A stretch of DNA of 64,000 nt from a virus. How positions within the stretch are numbered: the stretch's first letter is position 1; each line of letters starts with the position of its first letter. Positions 57,711-64,000 of the stretch are shown here, in pieces. The stretch is taken from positions 1-64,000 of IMG/VR virus record IMGVR_UViG_3300032315_000202, one strand, 5' to 3'. The notes beneath the pieces are model-generated. The model did no database searches and had not been told where the DNA came from. It was given only the letters and a program-made list of their open reading frames with translations. A program made the translations under genes and the position numbers.

Positions 57711-58270
57711 GCGGATTGTTCAGTTGTGATAGGAACTGTTGTTTCTGTAACCAATGCAGAATTTGCACCGTATCCGTCTGGTGATATATACATTCCCATA
57801 ACGCTAGGACCCTCCCACATGATTTGTGAAGCAACGTAGTGAGTTAGGTCGTCAGAAGTCAAAGGATTGACTAAAATTTCGACATTACCTGTGAGATTGT
57901 TCACACTCATATCATATCTTGAGATTGCGTTGCCAAAGAAAGTTGAACCATATCCAGTAAACTTAATGTCTGTCTGATCGTTGTTGATCTGTGCGAACAA
58001 CTGAATAGACTGACTAACTAGTGTCCCGCCGTTCGTAGACTTGATGTAGAATTGTCCTTGGGTAAACGTATCTGCAGGGGTTTCGAAGATTACCTGTCCA
58101 GCAGTGTTACCAAATGAGTACGAAACAGTGGAGTTAAGAAACGTCTGAAATAGATTAGAGAAGTTATTGTTGACTTTGCTAAACGCAACACGTAATGGAT
58201 CGCCCTCGCCGTCGTTGGGATTGGCTCCGATATTGATAACTTCTTGTGAATAAAGTGGGGTTGTACTCAT
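57707..58270 (-). CDS. Virion protein with fibre-type N-terminus (187 aa)
   Basis: VINIGANPNDGEGDPLRVAF then KVNNNFSNLFQTF is the same module that begins the giant fibre at 1-4371. The remainder is beta-rich (QFYIKSTNGGTLVSQSIQL, MSVNNLTGNVEILVNPL) and ends in SALVTETTVPITTEQSA. A short fibre or baseplate connector is likely. Late box at 58293-58300; GGAAGG lies 6 nt before the ATG. Confidence 0.72.
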   Translation of the reverse strand: MSTTPLYSQEVINIGANPNDGEGDPLRVAFSKVNNNFSNLFQTFLNSTVSYSFGNTAGQVIFETPADTFTQGQFYIKSTNGGTLVSQSIQLFAQINNDQTDIKFTGYGSTFFGNAISRYDMSVNNLTGNVEILVNPLTSDDLTHYVASQIMWEGPSVMGMYISPDGYGANSALVTETTVPITTEQSA

Positions 58271-58292
58271 GTTAGCCTTCCATCTTGTTAAG

Positions 58293-58300
58293 TATTTATC
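58293..58300 (-). promoter_or_regulatory. Late promoter box GATAAATA
   Basis: 22 nt before the ATG at 58270; leader has GGAAGG. Confidence 0.7.
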
Positions 58301-58315
58301 AGCGGAAGACCCAAT

Positions 58316-58591
58316 TCACTTTTTGGTGGCGGCCTCGAATATTTCTTTTTGCCTAATATACCACTCGTTCCAACCTTCAACCTTGCGGCTGCATTCGTGA
58401 TAGAGCATGTAGTTGTCAACTACAGTCCTAGTGTATTGACTAAGTGTCATGTCTTCGGTAGCCTCCTGAAGGACAGCGCATCTTTCTTGTAAGGTCGCCG
58501 GAGCTTCTGGAAAAGTAGCAGTGACCGGAGCAGTGTGAATGGCACAGCCGGATAAAGCAAGAATCATAGGAAGAGCTACTAATTTCTTCAT
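58316..58591 (-). CDS. Outer-membrane spanin-like lipoprotein (Rz1-like)
   Basis: MKKLVALPMILALSGC is a lipoprotein signal with lipobox LSGC (Cys16); the mature protein has Pro-rich APVTATFPEAPATLQER then a helical body. ATGA overlap with the upstream coiled-coil membrane protein, the typical arrangement of a two-component spanin. It would span the periplasm to fuse inner and outer membranes during lysis. Implies a Gram-negative host. No endolysin seen nearby. Confidence 0.72.
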   Translation of the reverse strand: MKKLVALPMILALSGCAIHTAPVTATFPEAPATLQERCAVLQEATEDMTLSQYTRTVVDNYMLYHECSRKVEGWNEWYIRQKEIFEAATKK

Positions 58592-59049
58592 TCAGGTTCT
58601 CCGTCTAATCTAGCAGGGTCTAGCGTTGCTGCTGCATTATGAGCGCGAATGACTTCAGCAGGAACTTCACAGGTGTTATCATACTTGACAACTTCACGAT
58701 CAACATACTGAACGATAGTTTCGCCCTGCTGGCGAATTACACGAGTATCTTGTACGATTCTCTCGACTATTTCAGTATTTGTTTTCGCTGATCTTGCTTC
58801 AGCTTGGGCTAGCCTTACTTGTAGTTCCGACACCGATTTGGCAGTAGCTGCTTTGTAGTCTGATGCGCCCTGAAGATAGATACCGCACACGAGTAGAACC
58901 AAAGAAACAAGCTTGATTGGAAGATTGTATTGAGCGATGAGCGGAACCTTGCTCATAAACGAAGCTGCTAACAGCCCTACGATGCCAGCTACGATTAGCA
59001 GCGGGATGACGAAGTGTGGTAGAAATGCGATGATCCAAAGTACATTCAT
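58588..59049 (-). CDS. Inner-membrane spanin-like protein (Rz-like)
   Basis: Hydrophobic N-terminus with two segments (WIIAFLPHFVIPLLIVAGIVG and IKLVSLVLLVCGIYLQG), then a periplasmic coiled coil (LQVRLAQAEARSAKTNTEI, VERIVQDTRVIRQQGETIV) and a Pro/Ala-rich end. VDREVVKYDNTCEVPAEVI resembles phage spanin or Rz-like proteins I remember. Late box at 59092-59099. The overlapping lipoprotein downstream supports the spanin reading. Confidence 0.7.
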   Translation of the reverse strand: MNVLWIIAFLPHFVIPLLIVAGIVGLLAASFMSKVPLIAQYNLPIKLVSLVLLVCGIYLQGASDYKAATAKSVSELQVRLAQAEARSAKTNTEIVERIVQDTRVIRQQGETIVQYVDREVVKYDNTCEVPAEVIRAHNAAATLDPARLDGEPE

Positions 59050-59091
59050 GATATTAGTTATGCCCCTTTTGTACGTAAAAAGTATTAACTT

Positions 59092-59099
59092 TATTTATC
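59092..59099 (-). promoter_or_regulatory. Late promoter box GATAAATA (spanins)
   Basis: 43 nt before the ATG at 59049; consistent with late lysis timing. Confidence 0.65.
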
Positions 59100-59122
59100 A
59101 TGGACTCCGTTTAGATCAAAGT

Positions 59123-59314
59123 TTACACTTTAAATTCCATATAAGGAGCAACATCATTGTCAAATATCTGCGCCATCGTGTTATACAAGGCTTCGCGCTC
59201 ACGCTTAGTCATGCCTGACATAAGAGTGTAAATTCTATCGTCTTCACTAATTTCAAGTCCATAGTCATGACGAAAGGTCATGCACATGTTGTTGATAACT
59301 TGTTCACGGTTCAT
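59123..59314 (-). CDS. Small conserved protein (63 aa)
   Basis: MNREQVINNMCMTFRHDYGLE then MTKREREALYNTMAQIFDN. This small helical protein type (MNREQVI-x-M) is familiar beside thyA in T4-like plankton phages; function unknown. ATGA overlap with thyA. Confidence 0.7.
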   Translation of the reverse strand: MNREQVINNMCMTFRHDYGLEISEDDRIYTLMSGMTKREREALYNTMAQIFDNDVAPYMEFKV

Positions 59315-60225
59315 ACTGCCATCTCTGCCTTGATTGCTGCGTGACTCTTATAGTCAACTAGCATGATGTCAGTCATCGAGAATTTGTCAATATCTTTTAT
59401 CTCAGGATTTAGGGAAAGTGCAGGTAATGGGTATTCTTCTCTGCTCAACTGCTCTTGAACCTGATCAACATGGTTCTTATAGATATGAGTGTCACCGGTA
59501 GAGATAATTAACTCACCTACTTGCAAATCACATACCTGAGCAATCAGGTGAGTAAGCAAAGCATAAGATGCGATGTTGAACGGCAGGCCTAAGAACACAT
59601 CAACGCTGCGCTGATACATATGACAGCTTAACTTTCCATTACTCACATAGAATTGACTCATAACGTGGCACGGAGGTAAGGCCATCTGATCTAATTCACC
59701 GACGTTCCATGCAGTAAGGATGTGTCTACGTCCGTTCGGATCAGTCTTGAGTCCTTCAATCAGATTTGCAATCTGATCAATGTCGTTCATGATCTCAATT
59801 GGAGTAGAAAACCACGCTCCAAATTCATCCAGATGGACTACATCTTCGGCTGTGACGTTAGGTCCCTGTCTCCAATGCCGCCACTGTACCCCATACACCC
59901 TTCCCAAATCTCCGGAAAACTTTGCTTTAGGAGTCCAATAGTCTGCTGTAGCGTTTCCTGTCCAGATCGTACTACGCTCTATGTCTCTTGATCCGTGTAG
60001 AATTTCAGCAAGCCTTCTCTCATCACCGGTTCCTTCTAAAAACCACAACAGTTCACTAACGACGGATTTCCAAGCTAGCTTCTTAGTAGTAACAGCCGGG
60101 AAGCCTTTCGTCAAGTCAAATCGCAACTGACGGGCAAAGACGCTGATAGTACCTACGCCGGTGCGATCATCCTTCTCTTCACCGTTAGTTAAGATGTCTT
60201 GCAGTAAGGCATGATACTGTTTCAT
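59311..60225 (-). CDS. thyA: Thymidylate synthase (ThyA)
   Basis: Converts dUMP and methylene-THF to dTMP. Catalytic Cys is in PPCHVMSQF (Cys186); DDRTGVGT (folate/dUMP contact), GRVYGVQWRHW, RRHILTAWNV and PFNIASYALL follow the family. 304 residues. ATG at 60225 overlaps the DHFR stop (ATGA); a TTG 12 nt upstream is open. Works with DHFR and dNMP kinase to make dTTP. Confidence 0.96.
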   Translation of the reverse strand: MKQYHALLQDILTNGEEKDDRTGVGTISVFARQLRFDLTKGFPAVTTKKLAWKSVVSELLWFLEGTGDERRLAEILHGSRDIERSTIWTGNATADYWTPKAKFSGDLGRVYGVQWRHWRQGPNVTAEDVVHLDEFGAWFSTPIEIMNDIDQIANLIEGLKTDPNGRRHILTAWNVGELDQMALPPCHVMSQFYVSNGKLSCHMYQRSVDVFLGLPFNIASYALLTHLIAQVCDLQVGELIISTGDTHIYKNHVDQVQEQLSREEYPLPALSLNPEIKDIDKFSMTDIMLVDYKSHAAIKAEMAV

Positions 60226-60683
60226 TTTCTTTTCCAAATCTGATATTCGTGATCAGGGAACATCTCACTGTATGTCTGATCAAAGTTAGCTTCAATATAT
60301 AGCAAATCCACAAACGTATCACAAGTGTAATGGTCATGTACCTTAGTCAAGTGAACTTCATTGATCAAGTCCCGGCAACTTTCAATAAGTTTAGCGCCGC
60401 CTATCAGCCAAAACTCCACATCATCAGGACGGTTGAAACTCATATCCGGAGCACGAATCACATTATGATGTTCCTCGTCTAGTGGTCTAGAAGATACGAC
60501 AATGTTTATTCTTCCGGGCAGCGGTTTCTTTGGTAAGCTATCCCAAGTATTACGTCCCATGATAACTGTCTGTCCATCAGTGAGACGCTTGAATCTTGGC
60601 AAATCGCCCTGGATATTATTCCAGGGCAATCTGTTCTGATGTCCTATCCCACCGTTCGGATCGGTTGCAATGATAAGCCTCAT
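60222..60683 (-). CDS. frd: Dihydrofolate reductase
   Basis: Regenerates tetrahydrofolate used by ThyA. MRLIIATDPNGGIGHQNRLPW is the Met20 loop; IMGRNTWDSLP binds NADPH; the G-G-A of LIGGAKLI and the WxPD-like PDDVEFW are recognisable. 153 residues. ATG at 60683 (AAAGGG upstream, ATGA with the preceding gene); a longer start at 60734 has no ribosome site. Confidence 0.94.
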   Translation of the reverse strand: MRLIIATDPNGGIGHQNRLPWNNIQGDLPRFKRLTDGQTVIMGRNTWDSLPKKPLPGRINIVVSSRPLDEEHHNVIRAPDMSFNRPDDVEFWLIGGAKLIESCRDLINEVHLTKVHDHYTCDTFVDLLYIEANFDQTYSEMFPDHEYQIWKRK

Positions 60684-60976
60684 AGCCCTTTCAATAACTG
60701 ATCGGTTTCTGGTTGCACTGTTTCTGCTATACATTGCACGTTGAGAACAAACTCGATACCTGTTACCTCATCATCTAGGTCAGTAAGTACTTTACTTACT
60801 GCATCTTCTACCTGATCAGGATCAAGGCCGTCTTTCAAGAGACGTTCAATGTTGATAGTTCGTTGTCGTTTCCGTTCGAGTTTAAGAACTAACTTCTTGA
60901 TAAATTCGACTGGAATCTTTTGCTTATCAACACCCTCTAGTAAACGTTCCCATTTACTCATAAACTCGGGTGACAT
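60680..60976 (-). CDS. Conserved small helical protein (98 aa)
   Basis: MSKWERLLEGVDKQKIPVEFIKKLVLKLE then RQRTINIERLLKDGLDPDQVEDAV and VQPETDQLLKGL. Helical, charged; a pattern I recall from T4-like marine phages (K-W-x-R-L-L-x-G-V-D), no function. ATGA overlap with DHFR. Confidence 0.7.
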   Translation of the reverse strand: MSPEFMSKWERLLEGVDKQKIPVEFIKKLVLKLERKRQRTINIERLLKDGLDPDQVEDAVSKVLTDLDDEVTGIEFVLNVQCIAETVQPETDQLLKGL

Positions 60977-60988
60977 TCACTCTTTACC

Positions 60989-61663
60989 TTACGCTGCTAC
61001 TACTGGAGTTTTCTTAGTACGACCTTTTGTCTTAACAGGGGCAGCGACCACAGGATCAAGACTACGTGCTTGCTCTACCAGCCGCTGTGCTTCTACTAGA
61101 AGTCCGTTTGCCTCACGACTCATACGGTCGGCTTGCTGTCGTAGATTAGCAGCAAGTGCAGTGTCGCCTAATACGTCACCCGACGCTGCTTGAATTGGTG
61201 CGGCGTCTAGACTAGGAACTGCGTCGCCGCGCATACGTCTTGCTACAGCAGCAGGGTCTTGCATTCCCATCTGACTATCCATGTCAGCCAACTTCTTGAC
61301 TGCTTCCTCACCCATCTTCATTTCATCAAGAATCTTGTTAAGTTCATTCAACTTGATGCGAGTATTTGGAGCAGGGGTCATTACGATGAGTTCAGTCTGA
61401 ACCTTCTTTAACATGCCTTCAGCGTGAAGCTTTTGAAGGATAATTTGTCCGTCTGTAGTATAAGTACGGTTGAGAGCTTCGGCTAGATTTTCACTGCTCT
61501 GGCCGATGTCACTTTCAATACATTTTACAAGCGGGTCGTGAATGTTGCGATTTAGCGTTTCAGTGTAAACAACCAAGGCCATGTGCGGTTCGCCGGGAAC
61601 TTCGCGGAATACTACCGCTACTTTGCGGTCTCCTTGCTTACCTACGTGTCTTAAAAAAGCCAT
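60989..61663 (-). CDS. Conserved hypothetical protein (224 aa)
   Basis: MAFLRHVGKQGDRKVAVVFREVPGEPHMALVVY start, then NRNIHDPLVKCIESDIGQ, an EGMLKKV segment and NELNKILDEMKMGEEAVKKL. The last 80 residues are Ala/Arg-rich and end in a basic tail. The VPGE-HM-LVVY-ETL string is familiar from cyanophages without a known function. AAGGAG before the ATG; variant late box GTTAAATA at 61697-61704. Confidence 0.7.
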   Translation of the reverse strand: MAFLRHVGKQGDRKVAVVFREVPGEPHMALVVYTETLNRNIHDPLVKCIESDIGQSSENLAEALNRTYTTDGQIILQKLHAEGMLKKVQTELIVMTPAPNTRIKLNELNKILDEMKMGEEAVKKLADMDSQMGMQDPAAVARRMRGDAVPSLDAAPIQAASGDVLGDTALAANLRQQADRMSREANGLLVEAQRLVEQARSLDPVVAAPVKTKGRTKKTPVVAA

Positions 61664-61696
61664 TGTGTTTTCTCCTTAAGGTTTTTATAGCACAAG

Positions 61697-61704
61697 TATT
61701 TAAC
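61697..61704 (-). promoter_or_regulatory. Late box variant GTTAAATA
   Basis: 33 nt before the ATG at 61663; leader contains AAGGAG. Confidence 0.5.
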
Positions 61705-61728
61705 AGGAGAAAACGATGCTAAAATATT

Positions 61729-62028
61729 TTATGACCAACGCAATATGAATAGCATCAAGTGTTTCTCTTCACCAAACCAAAATACGTAGTCCGGCTCAGC
61801 CTGATAATTCCAAATCGTTTCCATACTGCTGATTCGATACCCGCGATCACCGAACGTAGCATAACACCAGTCGACCATTTCTTCCAACTCTGCAAACGAG
61901 TACATGATTGGATTGGCAAAATGTAAAGGTGTCCTTTTGTGGTCTAGGACAAATGTGCCTATACGTTTGGGCGTCGGTTCAACATCATCTATAATGATTG
62001 CAGTTGCTTTAACCCCACGTAAGTTCAT
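61729..62028 (-). CDS. Small protein of the aromatic-LxW family (99 aa)
   Basis: MNLRGVKATAIIIDDVEPTPK start, then FAELEEMVDWCYATFGDRG, a YRISSM strand and the end HLMLFILRWS. Like the 40 kb group it ends in an aromatic-Leu-x-Trp motif and has EEMVDW, matching TEMVDW in the 40325 protein. I use the ATG at 62028, which overlaps the preceding gene by 20 nt; longer starts lack a ribosome site. Confidence 0.65.
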   Translation of the reverse strand: MNLRGVKATAIIIDDVEPTPKRIGTFVLDHKRTPLHFANPIMYSFAELEEMVDWCYATFGDRGYRISSMETIWNYQAEPDYVFWFGEEKHLMLFILRWS

Positions 62029-62257
62029 AGAACATTGCTTCCTTTGGATCCTCAAATGTAGGAGTGTACTCGGTTTCAAAGACTGTACGGCGTTTGATAT
62101 GTGTAGAAAAGCGTCCACGCAGCCTTTCTAGAATCCATATCGTTGATTCAGGGGTAAGAGGAGTGGAAGTCTTGATGAAATGTTCGGGGTTTACCGCCAA
62201 CTCACGTTCAGTGAACCAAGTTTGTAGATTAATATTTTCAATTGTCTTCGTCATCAC
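62009..62257 (-). CDS. Small protein of the aromatic-LxW family (82 aa)
   Basis: Includes INLQTWFTERELAVNPEHF, WILERLRGRFSTHI and ends AMFYELTWG. Same type of ending as the 40325 protein (FKLTWG). Overlaps both neighbours. Unknown function. Confidence 0.68.
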   Translation of the reverse strand: MMTKTIENINLQTWFTERELAVNPEHFIKTSTPLTPESTIWILERLRGRFSTHIKRRTVFETEYTPTFEDPKEAMFYELTWG

Positions 62258-62474
62258 ACACTAATATGTAAAGTTCTTCCAGCTTAAGTAGCTGGTCATT
62301 AAGAGTAGGATTTGTTTCTGCTAGTTTGCAGATTTTTAGCAGGCGTTCTTTACGCTTCGCTAGACGATTGGCCTTCTCTAACCATTCATGCGTGTTAGGA
62401 AGGGCGCGGGATGACGATCCATGCCCTATTATTGCATAGACCATCATTCCCTTATCAGGCGAGTCGTTAGTCAC
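62238..62474 (-). CDS. Small hypothetical protein (78 aa)
   Basis: MVYAIIGHGSSSRALPN near the N-terminus, then a basic helix (EKANRLAKRKERLLKICKL) and an acidic end. GTG start at 62474 overlapping the stop of the VWA gene (GTGA); an internal ATG with AAGGG upstream (MMVYAII) is an alternative. Confidence 0.6.
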   Translation of the reverse strand: MTNDSPDKGMMVYAIIGHGSSSRALPNTHEWLEKANRLAKRKERLLKICKLAETNPTLNDQLLKLEELYILVCDDEDN

Positions 62475-63775
62475 TTACCCTTCCGGTGATCCGAATAGAT
62501 TGCGTAAGTACCGAAGGGCGGGTTCGGGTTCGGGTCACCGTGAATGATCCAAGTCGTATCACAGTATTCCGGATCACCCCAGCTACCAAACGGATACCCG
62601 TCAGTGAAGACGATCAGCCGATTGGGAACGATAGTTTCTTCCTTGAGATACCTGAAGATGCAGTCAAAGTCGGTGCCACCGCCGCCAGCCAGTTCGTAAT
62701 CATCAATCGTGTCAAGGTTCTCCGAAGTATAATCCTTCGCATTGTAAACCCGAGTGTCAAAGCAAGCGATATGGATCTTGAAACCATCAAAGATATCCAT
62801 CATACCGGCAACTTCGCTGATGAACTGCATACCCTGCTTGTTCGAGATAGAACCCGACATGTCGATCATGATAGTGACATCAATCTCTTCACCGGGGTTC
62901 ATGCCGGGCATGACAGCATCCATGTGCCAACCTCGACGAGAAGGACGCATCCAAGAGTAGTCTGACCTGATAGCAGAGGTCAGATTAGTCTGGATCAGTT
63001 CACGCCAGGGCATGACAGGATCAGTCATCTGCTTGATCATACGCTGAACGCCTGCGGGGATAGAACCCGCATCAGCTTGTTGTGCAGCGTTGATGATAGA
63101 CTGCTTCACTTCCTGACGGATTTGTTCCTTCTCGGCTTCTGACAGTTTCGGACGACCTTTGCCCTTCTTGTCGCTGCCTTCACCATCTTCGCCATCTTCA
63201 CCATCACCATCGCCCTCACCATCAAGGTGATCATCGAGCATCTTGTCGATGAGATCATCGATGCTGATATGCTGTGCATTCTTCATGAGGTCATCGTAGA
63301 TTTCCTCAGAAGGTACGCTGTCATACTTTGCTTCGAACAACGCAGGGACAGTAGTGATGAACTCGCCAATCTTGTGACGCTTCAAGTCAGCGTTTACAGC
63401 ATAGTCAACCGCGATGTTCCAGACTTGAGGATCACGATGATCACGGCGACCCATGTGATCATAGACAACGTGAAGTACCTCGTGACCGACAAGGAAGTCA
63501 ACTTCCTTCGGACGAAGCATCATGATGAAACGAGAGTTGTAGTAGAAGTTAAGACCGTCAGTAGCAGCGGTCGTGCACCACTCATCAGCGTTGATCAGCT
63601 TGAGGCGAGTAGCGAGGTTGCCGAAGAACGAGTGCTTGAGCAACAGGCTGATACGAGAAGTGATGATGCGTTCACGAGCGTCATTGTCAATCTTCGGATC
63701 AGTAGGACCCAAAAGGTTCTCGAACTTTTTGCTGCGAGAACGCTTTTTCTTATCGGGGGAAATAACACTGCTCAT
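62471..63775 (-). CDS. VWA-domain/metallopeptidase-like protein (DUF2201 type)
   Basis: N-terminal zinc-peptidase motif HEVLH at 98-102 (with YDHMGRRDHRD after it), an acidic Asp/Glu/Gly linker, then a VWA domain with MIDAS TIMIDMSGSIS, IHIACFDT and IVFTDGYP. About 434 residues from ATG 63775 (AAGG at -10). An ATG at 63799 lies 6 nt from a -10 hexamer and could be a leaderless start, giving 8 more residues. The architecture matches VWA-like partners of AAA+ ATPases; the only AAA+ candidate in the window is at 46372. Confidence 0.85.
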   Translation of the reverse strand: MSSVISPDKKKRSRSKKFENLLGPTDPKIDNDARERIITSRISLLLKHSFFGNLATRLKLINADEWCTTAATDGLNFYYNSRFIMMLRPKEVDFLVGHEVLHVVYDHMGRRDHRDPQVWNIAVDYAVNADLKRHKIGEFITTVPALFEAKYDSVPSEEIYDDLMKNAQHISIDDLIDKMLDDHLDGEGDGDGEDGEDGEGSDKKGKGRPKLSEAEKEQIRQEVKQSIINAAQQADAGSIPAGVQRMIKQMTDPVMPWRELIQTNLTSAIRSDYSWMRPSRRGWHMDAVMPGMNPGEEIDVTIMIDMSGSISNKQGMQFISEVAGMMDIFDGFKIHIACFDTRVYNAKDYTSENLDTIDDYELAGGGGTDFDCIFRYLKEETIVPNRLIVFTDGYPFGSWGDPEYCDTTWIIHGDPNPNPPFGTYAIYSDHRKGK

Positions 63776-63805
63776 TGGGATAGCCTTTTGTTTGATCATG
63801 TTGCT

Positions 63806-63834
63806 AATATAGTGTGAAGCAGGACCGAAGTCAA
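63806..63834 (-). promoter_or_regulatory. Early promoter (VWA gene)
   Basis: TTGACT (63834-63829), 17-nt spacer, TATATT (63811-63806), then 6 nt to an ATG at 63799. Confidence 0.72.
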
Positions 63835-63837
63835 GCC

Positions 63838-64000
63838 TCAATGTCGGGTATTCTTCGGGGAGAAGGCGTCGTCTTCAAGCCATTCAATCATATCGTCAGG
63901 AAGTTCATCAAGGTCCAACTCACCTAGCGGTACGGCATTCTCTAGCATCTCACCGCTGTCTACCATGCGGTTGATTTCCGCAAGGAGTTCGTCCATTTCT
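63838..64000 (-). CDS. Small acidic protein, possibly partial
   Basis: Minus-strand frame from 63996 (ATG) or from beyond the edge, ending in TGA at 63838: MDELLAEINRMVDSGEMLE, then LGELDLDELPDDMIEWLEDD. Strongly acidic. The upstream part is outside the window, so completeness cannot be judged. Confidence 0.55.
   Translation of the reverse strand, partial: EMDELLAEINRMVDSGEMLENAVPLGELDLDELPDDMIEWLEDDAFSPKNTRH

Noticed and set aside
62486-63817. Plus-strand frames opposite the VWA gene
   Set aside because: Antisense to HEVLH and MIDAS motifs; no start signals.
1-64000. tRNA genes
   Set aside because: No convincing T-loop plus cloverleaf was noticed by eye; a tRNA scan would be decisive.

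Overview
This window is part of the genome of a T4-like contractile-tailed phage (Caudoviricetes, myovirus morphology). The evidence is recognisable T4-type homologues: sheath gp18, tube gp19, neck proteins gp13 and gp14, sheath terminator gp15, head completion gp4, terminase gp16 and gp17, helicase gp41, primase gp61, a probable clamp-loader gp62, SSB gp32, and UvsX, UvsY and UvsW. The style (long repeat-rich virion proteins, NUDIX, MazG, peptide deformylase, a PD-(D/E)XK nuclease, many small conserved proteins) resembles T4-like phages of marine and freshwater plankton. No host marker such as a photosystem gene is present, so the host is open. Nearly all genes are on the minus strand. The exceptions are an HNH protein, gp14-gp15-NUDIX, one conserved hypothetical and a GIY-YIG nuclease.

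Layout. 1-4371: start of a giant repeat-rich tail fibre that runs off the left edge. 4.4-17.1 kb: virion proteins, small terminase, gp4, tube-fold protein, gp19 and a very large gp18. 17.2-21.3 kb: HNH protein, dNMP kinase, gp13, MazG and a few unknowns. 21.4-24.9 kb (plus): gp14, gp15, NUDIX. 24.9-33.9 kb: virion fibres, decoration-like proteins, a RecB-type nuclease and putative head proteins. 33.9-36.2 kb: gp41 and gp61. 37.5-43.0 kb: an overlapping early operon of small proteins with peptide deformylase, a DexA-like exonuclease, a miniature DNA polymerase III alpha-like protein, a zinc-finger protein and probable gp62. 43.2-52.2 kb: GIY-YIG nuclease, UvsW, AAA+ ATPase, UvsY, UvsX and gp32. 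52.4-59.1 kb: gp17, fibres, methyltransferase, putative head proteins and a spanin pair. 59.1-64 kb: ThyA, DHFR, small paralogues and a VWA/metallopeptidase-like protein.

Regulation can be read directly. Many genes follow a T4-type late box (NATAAATA or NCTAAATA). Early genes follow sigma70-like promoters (TTGACN-N16/17-TATANT). In both classes a large subset has the start codon at the predicted transcription start: seven late genes have exactly 5 nt between box and ATG, and six early genes have 5-7 nt between the -10 hexamer and ATG. This implies systematic leaderless translation and is the most striking pattern here. Other notable points: a 194-residue protein carrying five collinear C-family polymerase blocks, two genes that seem to start at CTG and ATT, a late promoter placed inside a terminator so that the late transcript escapes it, three small genes (39-41 aa), and a family of small proteins ending in an aromatic-Leu-x-Trp motif.

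All identifications are from reading the sequence and from memory of families; no search or computation was run.
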